64,000 nt of DNA from Chaetoderma sp. LZ-2023a (GCA_034401795.1 CM067369.1:87632506-87696505); one strand, 5' to 3'; counted from the stretch's first letter, positions 57,301 through 63,818 are shown. Notes: generated from the sequence alone by a model not told the origin. Numbers and translations: made by a program.

Positions 57301-58151
57301 TGGACTAAATCCGGTCATTCATGCTGTAGTTAATTATGATGTCATAAGACGGATGGATAAACAGGAAAGGTTCATTAATAACACAGATTGAGTTATCATA
57401 GAGAAACTTATTGAGATACAGAGATCAGGCATGTATGAATGTCCTTGCTTACTTATGCATATTAATTACTAAGTCATGCATGTATGAGCGCTTAGTCCCT
57501 TACCACTCCGATGTCAAAATTGTACATTTTCAAATTAAGTTAAATGATATACTTGAGTTCATTTTCGAACAAATTTGGTGGAAGATGTTGCTGTCGTACA
57601 GAGCAACAGCATCCTCCAAAGTTATTGAAAATTGTTTCTTTGCTATTGACACAGTAAAAGATAGAATACTGACATCAGTGCGGTAAGGGTTAATTAACAT
57701 TCAAGTTGGACAAAAGCAGCTTACTGCAACTTCTGAAATATCCATTTGCAGACCAAGAAGACGATTTTTTAATATTTCCACTGAAACGACTGGCATTTCG
57801 TCATTCCAGTGCTAAATTGTTTTTAAAAATCACTTGGTCTGCAAATGGATATTTTCAATGAGAAAATTGAAATCTTCTTGAACAAATTTGAGGGTTAAAT
57901 GCACGCACAGTTGCACACAGAGGAAAACACAAACCTTTATTTACACTAACAGCTTTCTGACAAGTGAAGCCACACCCGGGGCCATTTGAGCAACATTTGA
58001 GGCTCTCCTCGCAGTCTCCATCCTCACGACATGTCTCGACGCAGGCCGACGCAAACCCGCTCGCACGGTGTGGTGCTGGACAGAATCCTGGGCGCACGGT
58101 ATGAGCAAGCTTGAGAAAACTACATGACTCAAAACACACTCTTTCTTCATT
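28689..58151 (-). CDS. ANOS1: Anosmin-1 orthologue, 13 exons seen, 5' end outside window
   Basis: Anosmin-1 is a secreted or cell-surface matrix glycoprotein that binds heparan sulfate and modulates FGFR signalling and neuronal migration; loss of the human gene causes X-linked Kallmann syndrome. The joined exons give 643 codons plus stop: the end of the Cys-rich domain, a WAP domain, four FN3 domains and a C-terminal tail, in the order of vertebrate anosmin-1 (about 680 residues with its N-terminus). Diagnostic matches are FCPAP..ASGFA.ACVE.C...CCSN in WAP, YWFQFRVAAV in FN3-1, KKKR in FN3-2, YMIRWTP plus four extra Cys in FN3-3, and a PNIT glycosylation site in FN3-4. All junctions keep frame and use GT-AG. 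Exons for the signal peptide and most of the Cys-rich domain were not found up to 64000. The promoter is therefore outside the window. Confidence 0.95.
28928..29167 (-). repeat. Family A hairpin MITE (last intron)
   Basis: A near-perfect 240-bp copy, TTAACCCTTTAACCG to TTAAAGGGTTAA, only 22 bp upstream (gene sense) of the last exon's acceptor. Confidence 0.92.
29170..30250. repeat. Family C units with tandem middle
   Basis: GATCTGATCTGTCACTAATG block, a ~120-bp repeat around 29400-29760 (ATCTTCTCCAACCTTGG / GCCAATTTTGGGAT), the hairpin at 29865-29945, and the AAAGATATGCTAGAAATGGGC tail. Confidence 0.65.
30255..30510 (-). repeat. tRNA-derived SINE
   Basis: Minus-strand head with A box GTTAGCGTGGTTGAC and a good B box GGGGTTCAAATCC; body shared with 7735-8032. 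Confidence 0.78.
30568..30770 (+). repeat. Family A hairpin MITE
   Basis: CATAACCCTTCAGCAC start; centre CTGGCTCGATAACCGAGCCAG; end AAAAGGTTAAA; left flank shortened. Confidence 0.85.
30916..31155 (-). repeat. Family A hairpin MITE
   Basis: TTAACCCTTTAACCC to GTTAACGAGTTAA; lies 65 bp past the donor of exon l. Confidence 0.9.
31220..31364 (-). CDS. ANOS1: ANOS1 exon l: FN3-4, end
   Basis: Acceptor CTCTTGTTTTCAG, donor CACCTG|GTAAGA. Phase 0 in, 1 out, 145 nt. LNEDAKYRVFVHGVSAAGEG is a typical FN3 F-G region, then DFSTPVV. The preceding intron is 8,217 bp, the largest in the gene. Confidence 0.95.
31830..32080. repeat. Family C unit
   Basis: ACTCATCTGTCACTCAAGTAT, a CATCATAATCAATTATGTCA block and a degraded hairpin at 31985-32045. 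Confidence 0.65.
33035..33260 (+). repeat. Dispersed repeat also present at 39245-39370
   Basis: GATCTGGACAAAAACCAAG..GGATATATCGGAAACAAACT resembles GAGCTGGATTATAAGTGAA..GGATATTTCTGGAACTAGTC. An 81-codon open frame here is not protein-like. Confidence 0.5.
33596..33652. repeat. (CTAT)n microsatellite
   Basis: Interrupted CCTATCTA / ATCTATCT repeats. Confidence 0.9.
33785..34066 (+). mobile_element. HINE/pearl-like fragment
   Basis: CTGTCAAGCGGTTAATGAGG and TTCTTCCAGCCAAATTAGTT units like those in 24953-26332. Confidence 0.55.
34067..34266. repeat. 200-bp palindrome, ~100 bp arms
   Basis: GACACGGCATCACACAATGA at 34067 pairs with TCATTGTGTGATGCCGTGTC ending at 34266. The centre is TTATGTTTTTAAACATAA near 34163. 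I count about three or four mismatches over the arms. It looks like two HINE-type 3' ends joined head to head. Confidence 0.9.
34648..34820 (+). repeat. Family A MITE, right flank lost
   Basis: CAACCCTTTAATGGTCAAGG start; centre CTGGCTAGATAATTGAGCCAG. Confidence 0.75.
35395..35610. repeat. Family C unit
   Basis: Hairpin remnant at 35440-35505, then ACATACAATTCGTACAACTG and a TGACATCATATAC block. Confidence 0.65.
35838..36022 (+). repeat. Family A MITE
   Basis: Flank CCAGTTTCTGCAGTGGTGTTG; arms intact; its true left end may be the TTAACACTTTAACAC at 35610, displaced by an insertion of unrelated sequence. Confidence 0.75.
36023..37138. other. Non-coding with local inverted repeats
   Basis: 36580-36670 holds an imperfect inverted repeat (AGCATTCTATCAGTATTTGTGTTGGTAC pairing with GTACCAACACAGATAGAATGCT, quoted in part). 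36270-36400 has two ACCATGCA(C/T)(A/G)(C/T)CACCCA copies. Two TA runs lie near 36918. No gene. Confidence 0.5.
37139..37340 (+). repeat. Dispersed repeat (inverted copy at 8205)
   Basis: GAGAATCTGTAATAACCCC to GGGTATTATGGGAAATTTGA. Confidence 0.75.
37460..37535. repeat. Family C hairpin only
   Basis: TATTTTGAAACTAATTTGA, then GAAAGCCAGCTTCC, then the complementary arm. Confidence 0.75.
37636..37684. repeat. 49-bp near-perfect palindrome
   Basis: GATAATGCAGGTTACCAGG and its complement CCCAGTAACCTGCATTATC around GCCAATATTGGC. Confidence 0.9.
37690..38800. other. Non-coding, (TA)n at 37761-37778
   Basis: Apart from the TA run nothing is recognised. Confidence 0.4.
39582..39805 (-). CDS. ANOS1: ANOS1 exon k: FN3-4, first part
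   Basis: Acceptor TTCTCTCTTGCAG, donor TCAAGA|GTGAGT. Phase 1 in, 0 out, 224 nt. YITGPNITAVIKWRPPQTDI and TGYSIRWGEM give the B and C strands; PNIT matches a conserved glycosylation site. KRKYQSKPGRLKAK is strongly basic. Confidence 0.95.
40202..40307. repeat. (CACG)/(CA)n microsatellite
   Basis: CGCACGCACGCACACACA..., then CATGCACGCACAAATGCACG words. Confidence 0.9.
40722..40802 (-). pseudogene. Partial duplicate of ANOS1 exon j
   Basis: About 80 bp nearly identical to 41644-41724. On the minus strand it reads LYDLLFKCHYVMKVRAVSSV then GRPG before an in-frame TAG. It lacks the exon's second half and any clear GT-AG pair, so it is most likely a relic. Confidence 0.85.
41561..41732 (-). CDS. 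ANOS1: ANOS1 exon j: FN3-3, end, and Cys linker
   Basis: Acceptor GAAATATGCAG, donor CGACAG|GTATGA. Phase 0 in, 1 out, 172 nt. LYDLMFKCHYVMKVQAVNS is the F strand; SCDSM and ECPATG supply two more Cys conserved in this part of anosmin-1. A partial copy lies in the next intron at 40722-40802. Confidence 0.95.
41846..42046 (-). repeat. Family A MITE, diverged
   Basis: ATTTAATGCTCAAATTAG start; the right half-centre is deleted (GGTTATCGAGTCATTCC). Confidence 0.75.
42330..43320. repeat. Tandem array, ~172 bp unit, five to six copies
   Basis: CCCAAAATTTGCAC occurs near 42448, 42620, 42791, 42959 and 43139. Each unit also has GACAGACACAAATTCAGAGA, CTGACTGACCCACAAAATAA and CAATACTCCAAGCAAAGATA. 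A 188-codon reverse open frame through it follows the repeat and is not a gene. Confidence 0.92.
43493..43605 (-). CDS. ANOS1: ANOS1 exon i: FN3-3, middle
   Basis: Acceptor TTATTTAAACTACAG, donor ACACAT|GTAAGC. Phase 1 in, 0 out, 113 nt. VEKYMIRWTPAAQCIDSSY lines up with the YHVRWFPEAC segment. No long open frame marks this exon; it was found by looking for the missing strand and checking phase on both sides. Confidence 0.88.
43976..44184 (+). repeat. Family A hairpin MITE
   Basis: CAACCCTTTAATACTCG start; centre CTGACTCGATAACCGAGCCAG; end GAGGATTAAAG. Confidence 0.85.
44755..44901 (-). CDS. ANOS1: ANOS1 exon h: FN3-3, start
   Basis: Acceptor TCTATTTTCCAG, donor CTGAAG|GTAAGT. Phase 1 in and out, 147 nt. 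PFYYNGLVKVEASWNVSE corresponds to PFYQDGQLQVKVYWKKTE in human; HNLT and WNVS are possible glycosylation sites. Confidence 0.93.
45030..45238. repeat. Family D TTAA MITE containing a family C hairpin
   Basis: TTAACCCTTTCACTGACAAAT at the left and ATGGTTAA at the right. The middle is GAAATTAATTTGACTGGAAACC and its complement, a family C-type stem. Confidence 0.7.
45239..46570. repeat. Cluster of family C units with three hairpins
   Basis: Hairpin arms at 45728, 46103-46195 and 46335-46425 (GGTGCTGTTGCTGCCTATGG / CAGCAACAGCGCCCAGTCAA). Each is preceded by AGCTAAGCTCCACCCACACC and GATCGATC words and followed by ACATACAATTTGTACA and TGACGTCAT blocks. Confidence 0.75.
47767..47863 (-). CDS. ANOS1: ANOS1 exon g: FN3-2, end
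   Basis: Acceptor GATTTGCATAG, donor GTCAG|GTAATT. Phase 0 in, 1 out, 97 nt. VEAIARYGDLRMKSKRASMY corresponds to the G strand and linker. Confidence 0.92.
48031..48087 (-). CDS. ANOS1: ANOS1 exon f: FN3-2, small exon
   Basis: Acceptor TTATTTTCTAG, donor GTACAG|GTAAGT. 57 nt, 19 codons, DKTTCVLEKLEPDYTYFVQ, matching the VILEKLQPDCDYVV region of the vertebrate protein. Confidence 0.93.
48189..49100. repeat. Tandem array, ~115-150 bp unit, about seven copies
   Basis: Units start near 48189, 48308, 48422, 48570, 48713, 48862 and 48996 with TTAATTGGGTCACNGTGACC-like words and contain CAACCCAAGTTTGGTAAAGA and GAACTCGAGTTATCATC. Confidence 0.88.
49449..49513. repeat. (ACT)n microsatellite, ~21 units
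   Basis: Uninterrupted TAC/ACT repeats; open frames coding poly-Ser, poly-Leu or poly-Thr across it are by-products. Confidence 0.97.
49590..50125. repeat. Tandem array, ~160 bp unit, four copies
   Basis: GGAGTTGCAG.GACAAGATTT..GGGATGTA(T/C)GGA at 49593, 49761, 49918 and 50081, with TAACATTAGGCACATCTTTG and AAGTTTCATCCAATTCCCTC between. It ends about 50 bp from exon e. Confidence 0.9.
50174..50251 (-). CDS. ANOS1: ANOS1 exon e: FN3-2, basic strand segment
   Basis: Acceptor TTGTTATTTGTAG, donor AATGCG|GTAATT. Phase 0 in and out, 78 nt, 26 codons: VYYSKRLKTISPVYVSLHVK then KKRVNA. Human anosmin-1 has a similar KKKRRK run at this place. Found by frame and phase matching, since it is too short to stand out by itself. 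Confidence 0.88.
50466..50694 (+). repeat. Family A hairpin MITE
   Basis: GTTAAGCCGGTTAAAACTGG start; centre CTGGCTTGATAAGCGAGCCAG. Confidence 0.82.
50778..50937 (-). repeat. Family A MITE, left part lost
   Basis: Right arm and flank (TGCAAATGGATATCTCTCAAAACCACAAC, shown in part) with an eroded centre. Confidence 0.7.
50947..51121 (-). repeat. Family A hairpin MITE next to exon d donor
   Basis: TTAAACCTCGAATTTG start; complete arms; the right outer flank is missing, so the element stops at GGACATTTA about 20 bp from exon d (51142). Confidence 0.85.
51142..51266 (-). CDS. ANOS1: ANOS1 exon d: FN3-2, start
   Basis: Acceptor TGTTGTTACAG, donor ATATG|GTATGT. Phase 1 in, 0 out, 125 nt. Encodes PPRVPEQFAEDGFTIHDGK, VVLVWQRS and DLPIIRYM, the A to C strands. 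A family A MITE starts about 21 bp past the donor. Confidence 0.9.
51420..54060 (+). mobile_element. HINE/pearl-like element with tandem units, interrupted by a hAT element
   Basis: Starts ACAAGAGGCACAAGGGGCCTG then CGCTCACCTGGG. Inside are units with TTCCCTTGAACAAACTTG, CCTAAGGATGC(A/T)TCCT and AATATGGCCGCCAAA. It resumes at 53519 after the hAT insertion. The right end is uncertain (about 54060). Confidence 0.65.
52449..53518. mobile_element. Non-autonomous hAT-type element, 1,070 bp
   Basis: Terminal repeats TAGGGCTGCGCG (52449) and CGCGCAGCCCTA (to 53518) are perfect over 12 bp. They are flanked by an 8-bp direct repeat CGCTGAAC at 52441-52448 and 53519-53526. An 8-bp duplication and TAGGG-type ends mark the hAT superfamily. 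Subterminal ATATCGGTTTT words recur at both ends. The AT-rich inside has no long open frame. Confidence 0.92.
54249..54332. repeat. (AT)n microsatellite, ~42 units
   Basis: An uninterrupted run of alternating A and T of about 84 bases. Confidence 0.97.
54721..54940 (+). repeat. Family A MITE, diverged
   Basis: Flank GGTCTTGAGAAATGTCC; poly-T and poly-A slips in the arms; end CATTAGAGGGTT. Confidence 0.75.
55053..55288 (-). repeat. Family A hairpin MITE, GAAGAGTATTTTT subtype
   Basis: TTAACAACCCTTGAATT to AAAGGGTTAA; both arms carry the GAGTATTTTT / AAAATACTC variant. Confidence 0.92.
55285..55496 (-). repeat. Family A MITE, AATACAATTT subtype
   Basis: Begins at the TTAA that ends the previous copy; the left half of the centre is deleted; ends AAAGGGTTAA. 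Confidence 0.88.
55794..55923 (-). CDS. ANOS1: ANOS1 exon c: FN3-1, second part
   Basis: Acceptor TGTATTTGCAG, donor AGAG|GTCAGT. Phase 0 in, 1 out, 130 nt. AGYWFQFRVAAVTMQGMRGY is the strongest single match to anosmin-1 FN3-1, covering the F and G strands. Confidence 0.95.
56217..56425 (-). CDS. ANOS1: ANOS1 exon b: FN3-1, first part
   Basis: Acceptor TTTGCACCTTCTAG, donor CAG|GTAGAT. Phase 1 in, 0 out, 209 nt. Encodes DLPRIPIIHQVAEKRKRHSV and ITWKDV; the basic cluster EKRKRH fits the heparin-binding character of this domain. NRS is a potential N-glycosylation site. Confidence 0.93.
56450..56830. repeat. Family C unit with hairpin
   Basis: CCATCAATCACATGCCATCA block, hairpin at 56608-56698 (GGGCCCTGTTGCTGCCATAG..CAACAGCGCCCAGTCAAATG), then CTTAGCTAGAGATGGGTG. 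This lies just upstream (gene sense) of exon b. Confidence 0.75.
57000..57375. repeat. Family C unit with hairpin
   Basis: CCACATCTTGCTGGTG, hairpin at 57148-57240, ACATACAATTCGCACAATG and AGACGGATGGATAAACAGGA. Confidence 0.75.
57490..57693 (+). repeat. Family B MITE
   Basis: GTCCCTTACCACTCCGATGT to CATCAGTGCGGTAAGGGTTAA; the centre has GGTGGAAGATGTTGCTGTCG. The end TTAA abuts the next family A copy. Confidence 0.8.
57690..57897 (+). repeat. Family A MITE
   Basis: Short central arms (TCCACTGAAACGACTGGCA); right end TTTGAGGGTTAA, 38 bp from the donor side of exon a. Confidence 0.8.
57935..58151 (-). CDS. ANOS1: ANOS1 exon a: end of Cys-rich domain and WAP domain
   Basis: Acceptor CTATTTTCAG at 58152 upward, donor AAATAAAG|GTTTGT at 57934. 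It encodes 72 codons plus one base (phase 0 in, 1 out). Two Cys (RVCFESC) close the Cys-rich domain. Then the eight WAP cysteines FCP, ACV, TCR, DCE, KCC, GCG and TCQ are all present, so the four-disulfide core is intact. WAP domains of this type resemble serine-protease inhibitors. Confidence 0.95.
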
Positions 58152-58618
58152 CTGAAAATAGAATGGTGTTTTACATAAAACTACAGTGCACGTCGATTGC
58201 ATGCCATTGCAAATCCCCATGGTTTCTCCGAATTTCTCACTATCAGTATTTAAATATGTGTATTTCACTTAAACAATTTGGTTCGGAATTCCAACATCTT
58301 TGACGTTCTTCACCCCAGCCCACCCCCCACCACCTCCACCAACACAACCTACACCAGGCCCACCATCCTCCACCCCAGCCCAACCACCCTAAACCCATCC
58401 CCAATGAGGCCTAATGTAAACATCACCTCACAATATTCAATTATACCAAGTACCTACTCACACAATAAACTTTGTTGAATTCTGCCAACTTTGCCATTAT
58501 TCCACCACCACCACCTTTTGGGATTAAATGTAAATGTCATCTTGCAGTCCGTAATAATATGGGTAACTGACACAAACAAATTTTCAAGAGTGAAATCCAC
58601 CAACAGTTTCGCACGAGA
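58152..58618. other. Intron upstream of exon a
   Basis: 58310-58400 is rich in CCCACC/CACCC. No Cys-rich exon was found. Confidence 0.5.
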
Positions 58619-61600
58619 TAGCCAGATAGACAGATGGATAACCAGACAGATGGACAGATGGATAGCCAGACCGAAGGACAGATGGATAGCCAAATAGATG
58701 GACAGACGGATAGCCAAACAGATGGACAGACGGATAGCCAGAGATGGACAGACGGATAGCCACAGATGGACAGACGGATAGCCAGAGATTGACAGACAGA
58801 TAGCCAAACAGATGGACAGCTGGATAGCCAAAGAGATGGAGAGATGGATAGCCAGACAGAGGGACAGACGGATAGCCAAAGAGATGGACAGATGGATAGC
58901 CAAACAGATGGAGAGACAGATAGCCAAAGAGATGGACAGACGGAAAGCCAAACAGATGGATAGCCATAGATGGACAGACAGATAGCCAAACAGATGGACA
59001 GATGGATAGCCAAAGAGATGGAGAGATGGATAGCCAGACAGAGGGATAGACGGATAGCCAAAGAGATGGACAGACAGATAGCCAAACAGATGGACAGATG
59101 GATAGCTAGAGATGGACAGACAGATAGCCAAACAGATGGACAGATGGATAGCCAGAGATGGACAGACGGATAGCCAAACAGATGGACATACAGATAGCCA
59201 GAGATGGACAGACAGATAGCCAACAGATGGACAGCTGGATAGCCAAAGAGATGGAGAGATGGATAGCCAGACAGAGGGACAGACGGATAGCCAAAGAGAT
59301 GGACAGACGGATAGCCAAACAGATGGAGACAGATAGCCAGAGATGGACAGACGGAAAGCCAAACAGATGGACAGACAGATAGCCAAACAGATGGACAGCT
59401 GGATAGCCAGAGATGGAGAGATGGATAGCCAGACAGAGGGACAGATGGATAGCCAAAGAGATGGACAGACGGATAGCCAAACAGATGGACAGATGGATAG
59501 CTAGAGATGGACAGACAGATAGCCAAACAGATGGACAGATGGATAGCCAAAGAGATGGACAGACGGATAGCCAGACAGAGGGACAGACGGATAGCCAAAG
59601 AGATGGACAGACGGATAGCCAAACAGATGGACAGACGGACAGCCAGAGATGGACAGATGGATAGCCAAACAGATGGAGACAGATAGCCAGAGATGGACAG
59701 ACGGAAAGCCAAACAGATGGACAGACAGATAGCCAAACAGATGGACAGCTGGATAGCCAGAGATGGAGAGATGGATAGCCAGACAGAGGGACAGATGGAT
59801 AGCCAAAGAGATGGACAGACGGATAGCCAAACAGATGGACAGATGGATAGCTAGAGATGGACAGACAGATAGCCAAACAGATGGATAGCCAAAGAGATGG
59901 ACAGACGGATAGCCAGACAGAGGGACAGACGGATAGCCAAAGAGATGGACAGACGGATAGCCAAACAGATGGACAGACGGACAGCCAGAGATGGACAGAT
60001 GGATAGCCAAACAGATGGACAGACGGCTAGCCAAACAGATGGATAGCCAAACAGATGGACAGATGGATAGCCAGAGATGGACAGATGGATAGCCAGAGAT
60101 GGACAGATGGCTAGCCAAACAGATGGACAGATGGATAGCCAGAGATGGACAGACGGATAACCAGAGATGGACAGACGAAGAGCCAAACAGGTGGATAGGC
60201 AGAGATGGACAGACGGATAGCCAAACAGATGGACAGATGGATAGCCAAAGAGATGGAGAGATGGATAGCCAGACAGAGGGACAGACGGATAGCCAGAGAT
60301 GGACAGACGGATAGCCAAACAGATGGACAGACGGATAGCCAGAGATGGACAGATGGATAGCCAAACAGATGGACAGACGGATAGCCAGAGATGGACAGAC
60401 AGATAGCCAAACAGATGGACAGCTGGATAGCCAAAGAGATGGATAGCCAGACAGAGGGACAGACGGATAGCCAAAGAGATGGACAGACGGATAGCCAAAC
60501 AGATGGAGAGACAGATAGCCAGAGCTGGACAGACGGAAAGCCAAACAGATGGACAGCCAGAGATGGACAGACAGATAGCCAAACAGATGGACAGATGGAT
60601 AGCCAAATAGATGGAGAGATGGATAGGCAGACAGAGGGACAGACGGATAGCCAAAGAGATGGACAGACGGATAGCCAAACAGATGGACAGATGGATAGCT
60701 AGAGATGGACAGACAGATAGCCAAACAGATGGACAGATGGATAGCCAAAGAGATGGACAGATGGATGGACAGATGGATAGCCAGACAGAGGGACAGACGG
60801 ATAGCCAAAGAGATGGACAGATGGATATCCAAAGAGATGGACAGACGGATAGCCAAACAGATGGACAGATGGATAGCCAAACAGATGGACAGACGGATAG
60901 CCAAACAGATGGACAGACAGATAGCCAGAGATGGACAGATGGATAGCCAGAGATGGACAGACGGCTAGCCAAACAGATGGACAGATGGATAGCCAGAGAT
61001 GGACAGATGGATAGCCGGAGATGGACAGACGGATAGCCAGACAGATGGACAGATGGATAGGCAGAGATGGACAGACAGATAGCCAAAGAGATGGAGAGAT
61101 GGATAGCCAGACAGAGGGACAGATGGATAGGCAGAGATTGACAGACAGATAGCCAAACAGATGGACAGATGGATAGCCAAAGAGATGGAGAGATGGATAG
61201 CCAGACAGAGGGACAGACAGATAGCCAGAGATGGACAGACGGATAGCCAAACAGATGGACAGACAGATAGCCAGAGATGGACAGATGGATAGCCAAACAG
61301 ATGGACAGACGGCTAGCCAAACAGATGAACAGACGGATAGCCAGAGATGGACACATGGATAGCCAAACAGATGGAACGACGGCTAGCCAAACAGATGGAC
61401 AGACGGATAGCCAGAGATGGACAGATGGATAGCCAGAGATGGACAGATGGATAGCCAAACAGATGGATAGGCAGAGATGGACCGACGGATAGCCAGACAG
61501 ATGGACAGATGGATAGGCAGAGATGGACAGACGGATAGCCAGACAGATGGCCAGATGGATATGCAGAGATGGACAGACGGATAGCCAGACAGATGGCCAG

Positions 61601-61842
61601 ATGGATAGGCAGAGATGGACAGATGGATAGCCAGAGATGGACAAACGGATAGCCAGAGATGGACAGACGGATAGCCAAACAGATGGATAGGCAGAGATGG
61701 ACAGACGGATAGCCAGACAGATGGACAGGCAGCGATGGACAGACGGATAGCCAGACAGATGGATAGGCAGAGATGGACAGACGGATAGCCAGACAGATGG
61801 ATAGGCAGAGATGGACAGACGGATAGCCAGACAGATGGACTT
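58619..61842. repeat. 3.2 kb minisatellite, 22- and 24-bp units
   Basis: Units of the form ATGGACAGACGGATAGCCA plus AACAG or GAG. Variants with AAAGAG, GACAGAGGG and GGCAGAG are mixed in a non-random order. A block of about 350 bp is duplicated: ACGGAAAGCC at 59351 and 59701 head two long matching stretches. Near the right end GGATAGGCAGAG units take over. All three reverse frames are open for hundreds of codons because the unit lacks stop codons on that strand. Confidence 0.97.
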
Positions 61843-62003
61843 TTAGCAAAAACAACCAGTGCTGCACTATAATTATAATGTAGTGCACATGTAAGAGGGG
61901 GGGGGGATAAATAACCAGATAGTTGTACAGAAGCTTTATTGACTTAACTCCACTGAAATGCATTTTTATCAGTTCACATACCGAACATGCAGCTGAGAAA
62001 ATA

Positions 62004-63412
62004 ACCTTTTAATGGTCGTCAGGATTGGTCAAGAAAATTGATTTCTTTGATTAGTGAATGTTCATTTGCAAGCATAATGTTTTAGAAAGTTTTCCACTGG
62101 AGTGGCTCAGGGCTCAGTTATCAAGCCAGTCTTTTCAGTGGTAAATTTTCAACCAGTAATGTGGTTGCAATGCAACCATGAAGCTTGACTACAACTTTAC
62201 AATGACCTATGAAGCTTGACTACAAACATAAAATAAAGCCTACTGCCCTAGGATCATTCCATCCAAGTTTCACTGAAATTGGGCCACTAATTAAGGACTA
62301 GTATTTTAAACAATTCTCGAAAATTAGAAAAAAGTACAAATGGCCACCAAAAAATTTACCAAACAAAATTCTGAATAGACGTTCTAGAGCCTACCTACCA
62401 CTATAGAATGCTTCCAGCCAAAGTTGGATAAAATCCACCAAGTGGTTATGGAGGAGATGCATTTTGACAATTTTTATATATATTTTATAAATTTAAATTA
62501 TTGATTTTCACAAAAAAAATCAATCAATTAAAATTCTGAATAAATCTTCTGGCGCCTATCGCTATCAAGCCAGCGAGTGTTGAAATCTGTCAAGCGGTTT
62601 GGAGTAGCGTTTTGACAATTTCCGGTAAATTTTTCATAAAATCTAGTTTTCACAAAAAAACTTGACCAATCAAAATTCTGTATACAGGTTCTGAAGCCTA
62701 GCCCCGTATGGTCCTTCCAGCCAAAGTAAGTTGAAATTTGCCAAACAGTTAATGAGGAGTAGTGTCTTGACAATTTTTGGTAAATTTTTCATAAAATCTA
62801 AGATTTGCGCACAAAAAATTTACCCATCAAAATTCTGCATATAAGTTCTAACACATAGTGTCCTTCTGCCAGGAAGCAGTTAATGAGTAGTGTTTTTAAA
62901 CAAAAGTTGACGGATGAACAGTGGACGAGATGTTTGACATTTTCACTCCAATGCCATTGTGTGATATCGTGTCATTATAAGATCATTTGCCCAAGTTAAA
63001 TGGGTCTAGTACATTAACTTTCACCAAATATGGGATATAAACAGACAAATTGAGCCAAACAGAAAATGTTAACTTTAGTTGAAAAAAACCAAGGTTTTTG
63101 CCAAGATCAGTGACCTTGACCATTGATCCCAAGGTCATTGTGTGATGCCATGTCATTATAAGGAAGCATATGACCAAGTTTGGGTCCAGTATGATTAACC
63201 AAACATGAGATATTTAAATAGAAAAGTGGAGCTAAACGCAAATTCGACTATGATGACGACGCCACCATCACCGCTACCGCCGGATGACGTGCAGGATAAT
63301 ACAATAGCTCGTTTTACTTCATAAAGTCGAGCTAAAAATAGTCATCTCTTGACCTGCAAACTGACATTCCCCAAAACGACAGACGGTTTGTGCCTGCCAT
63401 ATCAATCATTAA
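62004..63412 (-). repeat. Family A MITE split by a ~1.2 kb insertion
   Basis: The left part 62004-62151 runs through the centre to GTGGTAAATTTTCAA. The right part resumes near 63333 with AAAATAGTCATCTCTTGACC and ends at CATTAACCC (63409). Confidence 0.82.
62152..63333 (+). mobile_element. HINE/pearl-like element inserted in the MITE
   Basis: Starts CCAGTAATGTGGTTGCAATG (same words at 33370). It has three or four ~150 bp units with ACCAATCAAAATTCTG, CCTTCCAGCCAAAG and AACAGTTAATGAGGAGTAG, then two CATTGTGTGAT.(T/C)CGTGTCATTA blocks, and ends CGTTTTACTTC..GAGCTAA. Confidence 0.7.
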
Positions 63413-63613
63413 CCCAGTAACACTTTCACCGACAAATTCCCTGTATCGCAATCTCGGGGCAAACAAACAGGAAAGCTGTTGAACATTTTGAAATTAATAT
63501 GACTGCAACAACTTCCAGTCATGCCAGTTATATTAATTTTGAGATATTTAACAGAAAATGCCAGATATCGTAAACGATTTACTTTTTCAGGGATTTGTTG
63601 GTGAAAGGGTTAA
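63409..63613. repeat. Family D TTAA MITE containing a family C-type hairpin
   Basis: TTAACCCAGTAACACTTTCACC at the left (shown in part) and GATTTGTTGGTGAAAGGGTTAA at the right are inverted repeats. The middle is a GAAATTAATATGACTGCAAC stem. Confidence 0.8.
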
Positions 63614-63818
63614 TAGTCAAGCCAGCCAAAAGAGGTCTTTGCTGTGGTCTTGAGAAATATCCATTTGTAGGCCAAGACCATTTTTGAAAACTGGCTACTG
63701 GAATGACTAGCTCGAATGATGGATAAATTAAAAAAAGTCTTCTCTAGGCTTGTAAGTTGATATTAATTAAGGAAACATTTCAATTTCCTTAACAAATTTT
63801 AACCATTTAAAGTGTTAA
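63610..63818 (+). repeat. Family A MITE, diverged
   Basis: Shares TTAA with the element on each side; left flank TTTGCTGTGGTCTTGAGAAA; half of the centre is missing. Confidence 0.8.

Noticed and set aside
58619..61842. CRISPR-like regular repeats
   Set aside because: There are no unique spacers; units are contiguous and the DNA is eukaryotic.
58454..61963. Minus-strand open frames of 183-597 codons
   Set aside because: They follow a 22/24-bp minisatellite that lacks stop codons on that strand; all three frames are open and translate to periodic low-complexity peptide.
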